Origin: CAVVSQ01 sp963848825
GTDB taxonomy: Bacteria; Planctomycetota; Planctomycetia; Gemmatales; Gemmataceae
Assembly (NCBI GenBank): GCA_963848825.1
Contig: CAWKFA010000015.1
Coordinates: 1-64,000, forward strand
Length of the DNA stretch: 64,000 nt
Direction: 5' to 3'
The notes under the pieces are model-generated. The model had not been told where the DNA came from and searched no databases. It worked only from the letters and a program-made list of their open reading frames with translations. Shown piece after piece: positions 57,948 through 64,000 of the stretch (within the stretch, counting starts at the first letter, position 1; the number at the start of each line of letters is the position of its first letter). The translations under genes were made by a program, and so were the position numbers.

Positions 57948-59413
57948 ATGTCTGACCCGGTGCACCACTCCGACGCCTGCCATCAGGAACATGCGGGGAC
58001 CGAGAACAACGCGGAAATACAGGAAACCTTCCAGGAAAGCCGTCGCGAGTTCCTCAAAGGGACCCTGAGCGGCGGGGCTGTCACGTCGCTCGCGGCGCTG
58101 GCACCAGGCGTGCTGTCTGCCCAGGCGCCGGGAGCAGGTCAAGCCAAGCCGGGGCCGCGCCCAAATATCATTACGTGCCGGCGACAGACAGGACGGTCCA
58201 CTGGGGCTATTTCAGCAAGTCGCTCAAGCCGGTCGTCGAGGTCGATTCCGGCGACTTCGTCACCATCGAGGTGCTGACCCATCATGCCAACGACGACTCC
58301 GAGCGCATGATCAAGGGCGACCCGGGGGCCGAGAGCGTCTTTTACTGGGACAAGAACCGCAAGGGCGTGGACCGCCGCGGTGCCGGTCCGATGAAACCGA
58401 CGCTCTTCGGCCGCGGTGCCGGCGAGGGCCTGGGCGTCCACATCTGCACCGGGCCGGTCTTCGTGCGCGGGGCCGAGCCGGGCGACATCCTGGAAGTCCG
58501 CATCCTCGACGTCAAGCCGCGTCCCTGCGCCAACCCCGCTTATGCCGGCAAGACTTTCGGCAGCAACGCGGCCGCCTGGTGGGGGTTCCATTACAAGGAC
58601 CTGCTGACCGACCCGAAGCCGCGCGAGGTCATCACCATCTACGAGATCGATACCGCCGGCGAAAAGAGCTGGGCTTCCGCCGTCTACAACTTCCGCTGGA
58701 CGCCGCAGACCGATCCGTTCGGCGTCGTCCACAAGACCATCGACTACCCGGGCGTGCCGGTCGATCACAAGACCGTCGTGGAGAAGCACGGCATCCTGAA
58801 AAACGTCCGCATCCCGCTACGGCCGCACTTCGGCGTCATCGGCGTCGCGCCGAAGGAGGCGGAGATGGTCGATTCGATCCCGCCGGGCTATTTCGGCGGC
58901 AACATGGACAACTGGCGCGTCGGCAAGGGCGCCACCATGTACTATCCCGTGGCGGTGAATGGGGCGCTGTTCTCGGCCGGCGATTCGCACGCCTCGCAGG
59001 GCGATTCGGAGCTGTGCGGCACCGCCATCGAGTGCTCGCTGACGGGAACGTTCCAGCTAATCGTGCGCAAGCAAGCAACGCTGGCGGGCACGGCCCTGGA
59101 AGGGCTCGACTTCCCGCTGCTGGAGACGCAGGACGAATGGTGCATGCACGGCTTCAGCTTCGCCAACTACCTTGCGGAGCTGGGCAAGGAAGCGCAGAGC
59201 GAGATCTACAAGAAGTCGTCGATTGACCTGGCGCTGCGCGACGCCTTCCGCAAGATGCGCCGCTTCCTGATGACCACGCAGGGGCTGACCGAGGACGAGG
59301 CGATCTCGCTGATCTCGGTGGCGGTGGATTTTGGCGTGACCCAGGTGGTGGACGGCAACTGGGGCATTCACGCCATCATCAAGAAAAGCCTCTTCGCCGG
59401 AGATGTTGGGTGA
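57948..59413 (+). CDS. Tat-exported acetamidase/formamidase family protein (one frameshift)
   Basis: ATG at 57948 with AAGGGAG ahead. Tat signal SRREFLKGTLSGGAVTSLAA. Near 58155 a one-base change leads from KPGPRPN to YHYVPATDRTVHWGYFSKSL, the start of the FmdA/AmdA fold. Further family features: VRGAEPGDILEVRILDVKPR, HFGVIGVAPKEAEMVDSIPP, GGNMDNWRVGKGATMYYPVA and GALFSAGDSHASQGDSELCG, which holds the metal/active-site acidic and histidine residues. About 488 residues. It hydrolyses small amides to acid and ammonia by family; the substrate is unknown. Terminator at 59469. Confidence 0.85.
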
Positions 59414-59468
59414 CGCTTCCGCGTGGCCGCGCCGCCAGCGCAAGGCGGCGGGCGGTGTTTCCAGGAGC

Positions 59469-59516
59469 CTACCGGGTCAGGCCAGGATGCATGACCTGAC
59501 CCGGTAGCCATTTTTT
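59469..59516 (+). terminator. Intrinsic terminator
   Basis: Perfect 13-bp stem CTACCGGGTCAGG/CCTGACCCGGTAG with a 13-base loop and six Ts from 59511. Ends the acetamidase transcript. Confidence 0.9.
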
Positions 59517-59519
59517 CCT

Positions 59520-61661
59520 TTGCATGGTGCGGCAACCCCGTTAAGGTGGGTTTTTGGAAAACCCGGGCCTTTTTCGGGGGATGGAACCATTGTCATATGT
59601 GCGGACACAACATCGGGATATCGTTCACCGCATCGCGCACCTGGCATTGGCCTGGCAATTCTGCTGCTACTGTGCACGACAGGCTCCTTCCGTGCCGATG
59701 AGGCGCCACCGCCCATCATTGGGCTGACTGGTGTTGCCGCTGTTACCGTTACCCGTGACGGCAAAGTCTGGGTCGCCTCTCGCGGCGAGGGTGACGGCAC
59801 CGGCGCCATCCTGGGTGTCACGAACGGCCGGAGCGTGCCGTTGGCAACGGGCCTCAAAGACCCACGGGCCCTTGTTTTCCATGGGCAATGGTTCTTCGTG
59901 GCGGAGCGGGACCAAGTCCTCAAGATCGACCGTGACGGCAAGGCTGAAGTTTTCGTCAATGCTGCCGCGTTTCCGGCCCCGCTCCAGTCGCTCGGCGCCC
60001 TGGTCGTGGATTCGCAAGGAGGGCCCAAGGGCGGCACCCTCTTTGTTTGCGATGCCGGCGACGGCAAGGGGCACGGCGGGGCCGTTTACCGCATTACCCA
60101 GGGCAAAGTCGTCAGTCTTCTGCTCGACAAGAACAAACTTGCCGGGCTGCACACGCCCACCGGCCTGGCAACGGACGGCGTCGGTTTTCTCTTGCTACTC
60201 GATGGCGGCTCCGGAGAGCTACATCGCATCAAAGTGGCTGACGGTTCGACCGAAAAGATAGCTCATGGCCTTGCCGGCTGCGCAGGATTGGCCTGGGACC
60301 CTTTCGGTCGGCTCTTCATTGGCGATCCCCAAGGAAGCAGGCTCCTGGTCGTGGCACGGCCCGGCGACAAGCCAGTGACCATGGTCGACAAGCTGGCGGT
60401 GGCGGCCGGCTTTTGCGTCAGTGCGACCGGGGACCAGGTCCTCATTCCCAACCCAAAGACTGGATCGCTGGCAACCGTGCCGGTGGTCCTTCCCGATCGC
60501 CACGTGGACATGCGTCCGTTGGCTATCGCAACGGAAGCGGCCTTTCCAAATCTACAGTGGAGCGGCTGGAAGGGAGAGACTGACGACGGCAAAGTCGATC
60601 AGTTGCGGCCTGTCCTTTTGACGCACGCCGGCGACGGCAGCAATCGTGTGTTCGTGGCCACCGAGCAGGGAGTCGTCCATTGTTTTCCCAATGATCGCCA
60701 GGCGGCCATGACGACTGTCTTCCTGGACATCAGCGACCGGGTCCGTTTCAACGAACGCAATTCGGATGCGGGCTTCCTGGGCCTGGTCTTCCACCCTCAA
60801 TTCAAGAAAAACGGCGAGTTTTTCGTCTATTACACCACCAAGAATGCCGTGACCACCAACGTCCTGTCGCGCTTCAAAGTACGCCAGGACGACCCCCAGC
60901 GCGCCGACCCCGATTCGGAGGAAGAACTGCTGCGTTTCACCAAGGCGGAAATTTATCACAACGGCGGCACGCTTTGTTTTGGGCCGGACGGCTACCTTTA
61001 TGTCGCGACCGGCGACGGCGGGCCGCAAGGCGACACCCGCGACAATGGCCAGAACCTGAACACGCTCCTCGCCAAGGTATTGCGCATCGATGTGAACCGG
61101 AAGGCCGACGGCAAGAACTATGGGATCCCCACGGACAATCCGTTTGTCGGGCGCCAGGACGCCCGCCCGGAGGTCTGGGCCTATGGCTTGCGCGTGATCT
61201 GGCGCATGGCGTTCGACCGCGCCACGGGAATGTTGTGGGCGGCGGACGTGGGCCAGGACCTTTATGAAGAGATCAACATCATCGAGCGCGGCGGCAACTA
61301 TGGCTGGAATCGGCGCGAAGGGCTCCATCCCTTTGGCCCCAAGGGGAAAGGGGCCGGCAAAGAATTCATCGACCCAATTTGGGAGTATCGCCACGACCTG
61401 GGTACTTGCATCATTGGCGGCAGCGTCTATCGCGGCCCGCGCTTGCCGGAACTCCAGGGCTATTACGTCTACGCCGACTATACGACGTCACGCCTCTGGG
61501 CGCAGCGTTACGATGCCAAAAAGGGGCGAGTTGTCGAGAATCGCACGCTCACGGATCGCCGCAACGCCATCTGGTCGTTTGGCGAAGATGAGCAGGGCGA
61601 GGTCTATTTGCTCTGCCGCAGCGTCGATGGCCGTAGCGTGTTTCGCTTCGCGAAGGAGTGA
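59520..61661 (+). CDS. Secreted sugar dehydrogenase-type protein (glucose/sorbosone dehydrogenase, PQQ-type beta-propeller)
   Basis: The intact frame opens at TTG 59520, right behind a terminator, so the true start is doubtful; a signal peptide GIGLAILLLLCTTGSFRADE lies near nt 59640-59700. Residues to about 340 form an NHL-like propeller (PRALVFHGQWFFVAERDQVL, LHTPTGLATDGVGFLLLLDG). The second half is the GSDH fold: RVFVATEQGVVHCFPNDRQA, DAGFLGLVFHPQFKKNGEFF, YHNGGTLCFGPDGYLYVATG, VGQDLYEEINIIERGGNYGW and EYRHDLGTCIIGGSVYRGPR. It should oxidise sugars or related alcohols in the periplasm with PQQ; cofactor use is by family. No PQQ genes in the window. Confidence 0.8.
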   Translation: MHGAATPLRWVFGKPGPFSGDGTIVICADTTSGYRSPHRAPGIGLAILLLLCTTGSFRADEAPPPIIGLTGVAAVTVTRDGKVWVASRGEGDGTGAILGVTNGRSVPLATGLKDPRALVFHGQWFFVAERDQVLKIDRDGKAEVFVNAAAFPAPLQSLGALVVDSQGGPKGGTLFVCDAGDGKGHGGAVYRITQGKVVSLLLDKNKLAGLHTPTGLATDGVGFLLLLDGGSGELHRIKVADGSTEKIAHGLAGCAGLAWDPFGRLFIGDPQGSRLLVVARPGDKPVTMVDKLAVAAGFCVSATGDQVLIPNPKTGSLATVPVVLPDRHVDMRPLAIATEAAFPNLQWSGWKGETDDGKVDQLRPVLLTHAGDGSNRVFVATEQGVVHCFPNDRQAAMTTVFLDISDRVRFNERNSDAGFLGLVFHPQFKKNGEFFVYYTTKNAVTTNVLSRFKVRQDDPQRADPDSEEELLRFTKAEIYHNGGTLCFGPDGYLYVATGDGGPQGDTRDNGQNLNTLLAKVLRIDVNRKADGKNYGIPTDNPFVGRQDARPEVWAYGLRVIWRMAFDRATGMLWAADVGQDLYEEINIIERGGNYGWNRREGLHPFGPKGKGAGKEFIDPIWEYRHDLGTCIIGGSVYRGPRLPELQGYYVYADYTTSRLWAQRYDAKKGRVVENRTLTDRRNAIWSFGEDEQGEVYLLCRSVDGRSVFRFAKE

Positions 61662-61695
61662 GCCGGCACCCACGCTCATGGCTTCGTTGCCACGA

Positions 61696-63363
61696 TCACG
61701 CCGCCTTCGTCGTGGGATCGACGTCTGGATATTTAATGCGCACGTGAAATAAAGCGATGAGCGATTTGCTGAGGCTTTCTTCGATCAGGTGGAGTTCGGT
61801 CAGCGTCAGGCCGCTTTCCTCGAACTGGCCGTCCAGGAGACGCTTCATCAGCAAGTCGTGCACGAGCTTGTTGAGGCTGCCGGGGTTGGCGTTGGCCAGC
61901 GAACGGCTGGTGCTTTCCACGGCATCGGCCAACATCAAGATGCCATTCTCACGGTTTTGCGGCTTGGGCCCCGGATAGCGGAAACAGGCCTCGAGATCCA
62001 GGTTGCCCGTCCCCTTGGATTCACGCTGGCGCATCGCTTCGCGGTAGAAATATTCGACCAGCGTGGTGCCGTGATGTTGAGCGATAAAATCGAGGATTGG
62101 CCCCGGCAGTCCGTATTCCTGGCCCAGGGCCATGCCGTCCTTGACGTGGCCGATAATCACCAGCGTGCTCAGCGCTGGTTCCAGCTCATCGTGGCGGTTC
62201 TCGCCGGTCTGGTTTTCGATGAAGTAGTGAGGCTTGAGCATTTTGCCGACGTCATGAAAATAACTGCCGACGCGCACGAGTAAGGGGTTGGCGCCGATTG
62301 CGTCGGCGGCCGCCTCCGCCAGCGTGGCGACGGTGATGCTGTGGGTGTAAGTGCCGGGGCGCGCTTGACGAGCTCTTGCAAGAGTGGGTGCGAGCCATCG
62401 GCCAGTTCGAGAAGACTGATGTCGGTGACCAGGTTGAAACAGCGTTCGACGAGCGGCAACATGCCGGTCAGCAAGAAGCCGGCGAGCGCGCTGCTTAAAA
62501 AGTTGCGAGCGGCGTCACTGAGCACCAGTTGCCAGGCCTGGCCGCTAAGAAGTCCCGTGGCCAGGGTCGTCGCCAGGTAGGCCAGCCCCGCTCCGCAGGC
62601 GACCTGGACCAGGTGCGTTCTGGTCCGCACATGGCGCAACAGTAAAATCACCGCGGCCAGGCCCCCCATTTGCACCAGCAAGTTTTCCACCTTGGCGCCC
62701 AGCACGACGGCCATGGCGAAAGACAGACTGAACGACATGAGCAGCGGCAAATTGCGGATTATAAGCGAGCGTCAGCACCATGGCGGTGATGGTCATGGGC
62801 AGAATAACGGCATGCCAGGGCGCCTGACTGAGGTACATGCCGGTGACGAGCGTCGCCAGCACCAGCACACAGACGCCGCAGATCATCGGCAGGCTCTGGC
62901 CCATGGCGATCTGAAAGCGGCTCACGTAAAGCACGACCAGGGTCGTTAACAGACTAAAAATCAAAAAGAGCGCGCAACCTCGTTTCCAGCGTTCCGGAGT
63001 GCCAAGGCTGTCTTGATAGGCTTCGTGTTCATATTCGAGCACTTCGATCTGGCGTTCGCTGATGCTTTGACCACACGGCACCAATATCACACCGTGCGGG
63101 TATTTTTCCAGGCTCGAACCGACCATTTCAAAATCAATGCGCGCCCGCAAATCATAGGGGTAGCTTTCGCCCGCACGAAACGGCAGCGGCGGGCCCCAAT
63201 GCGCGGCGAGGATGGTGACGGCCAGCGCGGTCAGCCAGGCAACGGCCAGGCGCAGCAAAACCGCTGGCTGCCCTAGCCGTCGCAGCAACGGTTCCTCGTG
63301 GCGCGATGACCGGCGCCGGCCATCCCACTGGCCCAGGCGCAACGTCTTTTTTATTGGAAACAT
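61696..63363 (-). CDS. 7TM-HD phosphodiesterase, PgpH-like (two frameshifts)
   Basis: ATG at 63363 (MFPIKKTLRLGQWDGRRRSS). N-terminal helix (VLLRLAVAWLTALAVTILAA), an extracytoplasmic segment with SLEKYPHGVILVPCGQSISE, then several membrane helices (CALFLIFSLLTTLVVLYVS, LPMICGVCVLVLATLVTGMY, LLMSFSLSFAMAVVLG). After frame changes near 62760 and 62330, the cytoplasmic HD domain follows: RVGSYFHDVGKMLKPHYFIE with the HD pair, HVKDGMALGQEYGLPGPILD and IAQHHGTTLVEYFYREA. Related PgpH enzymes break down cyclic di-AMP. The upstream phoH gene on the same strand is the usual neighbour; ybeY, also common there, is not in the window. Confidence 0.85.
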
Positions 63364-63450
63364 AGTTTGGTCATAAAGCGGTAGCAGGGCAGGCCGCGGA
63401 CGCCGTCAAGCGGATGTGTGAAAAAAACCGGCGGGGCGCCGCGGCGCTGG

Positions 63451-64000
63451 CTACTTTCTGCGTGGCTTATCATCCTCATAAGCCGCCACGATTTTCTGAA
63501 CCAACGGGTGCCGTACGATGTCGAGTTCCGTGAGATAAGCGATGGCGATGCTCTCCACGTTCGCCAGTCGCTGAATGGCATCGGTGAGGCCGCTGCGGGT
63601 CTCGCGCGGCAGATCGACCTGGGTGATGTCCCCGGTGACAATGATTTTGGAACCGTGCCCCATACGCGTCAAAAACATCTTCATCTGGGCGACGGTGGTA
63701 TTTTGCCCTTCGTCGAGAATGATGACCGCGTTGTTAAGCGTGCGGCCGCGCATGTAGGCCAGCGGCGCGATTTCGATGATATCGTGCTCGAGATAACGCT
63801 TCACCTGCTCCGGTTCCATGATGTCGTTGAGCGCATCGAGCAAGGGCCGCAGGTAAGGATTGATCTTGGCGACGATGTCGCCCGGCAGAAACCCTAGCCG
63901 TTCCCCGGCTTCGACCGCGGGCCGAACCAGCACGATGCGCTTGACCACATTTTGCCGAAGCTGATTGACCGCCATACCCACCGCCAGATAGGTCTTGCCT
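63451..64000 (-). CDS. phoH: PhoH-like ATPase (5' end outside the window)
   Basis: The coding strand enters at 64000 with the end of the Walker A region (GKTYLAVGMAVNQLRQNVVK) and continues RIVLVRPAVEAGERLGFLPG, the Walker B NNAVIILDEGQNTTVAQMKM, FLTRMGHGSKIIVTGDITQV and the C-terminal DIVRHPLVQKIVAAYEDD. Intact to its stop at 63451. Cytoplasmic ATPase thought to act in RNA metabolism. It lies 87 bp ahead of the PgpH-like gene, same strand; together a conserved chromosomal pair. Confidence 0.92.
   Translation of the reverse strand, partial: GKTYLAVGMAVNQLRQNVVKRIVLVRPAVEAGERLGFLPGDIVAKINPYLRPLLDALNDIMEPEQVKRYLEHDIIEIAPLAYMRGRTLNNAVIILDEGQNTTVAQMKMFLTRMGHGSKIIVTGDITQVDLPRETRSGLTDAIQRLANVESIAIAYLTELDIVRHPLVQKIVAAYEDDKPRRK

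Overview
The window looks like Planctomycetota chromosome, most likely a Gemmataceae relative. The gene content points there: ECF sigma factors with long C-terminal extensions (the class called ECF01-Gob in Gemmata relatives), TIGR03067 repeats, two TIGR02999-type sigma factors each followed by a WD40-tailed Ser/Thr kinase, a DUF1559 protein, an 'LEDRCVPA' N-terminal motif, secreted leucine-rich repeat proteins and several WD40 proteins. Many genes are split by single-base frame changes, often in homopolymer runs. I merged the pieces when the peptides on both sides clearly continue one domain; the indels may be sequencing errors rather than biology.

Layout. 1-9.2 kb: three membrane-anchored sigma-factor fusions whose C-terminal parts differ (unknown; four TIGR03067 domains; WD40 plus a formylglycine-generating-enzyme-like domain). 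A ~500 bp segment carrying a small convergent gene occurs twice here. 9.8-12.9 kb: a small gene, a membrane-anchored serine hydrolase and a mostly gene-free stretch with a tRNA-Thr 3'-half fragment. 13-26 kb: a surface-type region with a GT4 glycosyltransferase, a giant Ig/cadherin-like surface protein, an LRR protein, two intact insertion sequences (ISL3, then IS256, both with target duplications), a small HTH-like protein, a methyltransferase-TPR protein and a GT2 glycosyltransferase. 26.6-39.1 kb: a GDSL hydrolase, a kinase/sigma pair on the minus strand, a DUF4265 protein, a secreted HEAT-like protein, a WD40 protein and a second LRR protein. 39.8-42.3 kb: an Ig-plus-zincin protein next to an immunity-like protein, a REPIN-like hairpin, DoxX and an IS256 relic. 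42.5-52.7 kb: a second sigma/kinase pair whose kinase tail has two in-frame stops, a Big_2 multi-Ig protein with a helical C-terminus, and a convergent FG-GAP/Ig surface protein. 53-64 kb: DUF1559, a second tRNA-Thr 3'-half fragment, an ArsR/SRPBCC pair with an alpha/beta hydrolase, a tandem YCII protein, an acetamidase, a sugar dehydrogenase, a 7TM-HD (PgpH-like) phosphodiesterase and the 3' part of phoH.

How it fits together. Two kinds of sigma-based signalling dominate: sigma factors tethered to the membrane and carrying their own sensor-like domains, and separate sigma factors paired with transmembrane kinases. The remaining genes are mostly cell-surface or secreted proteins and glycan-modification enzymes. 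The two tRNA-Thr 3'-half fragments lie 41.65 kb apart in the same orientation and may mark the borders of an old integrated island covering most of the surface, kinase, IS and toxin-like genes. No integrase is visible. The segment from about 54 kb onward looks like ordinary chromosome.
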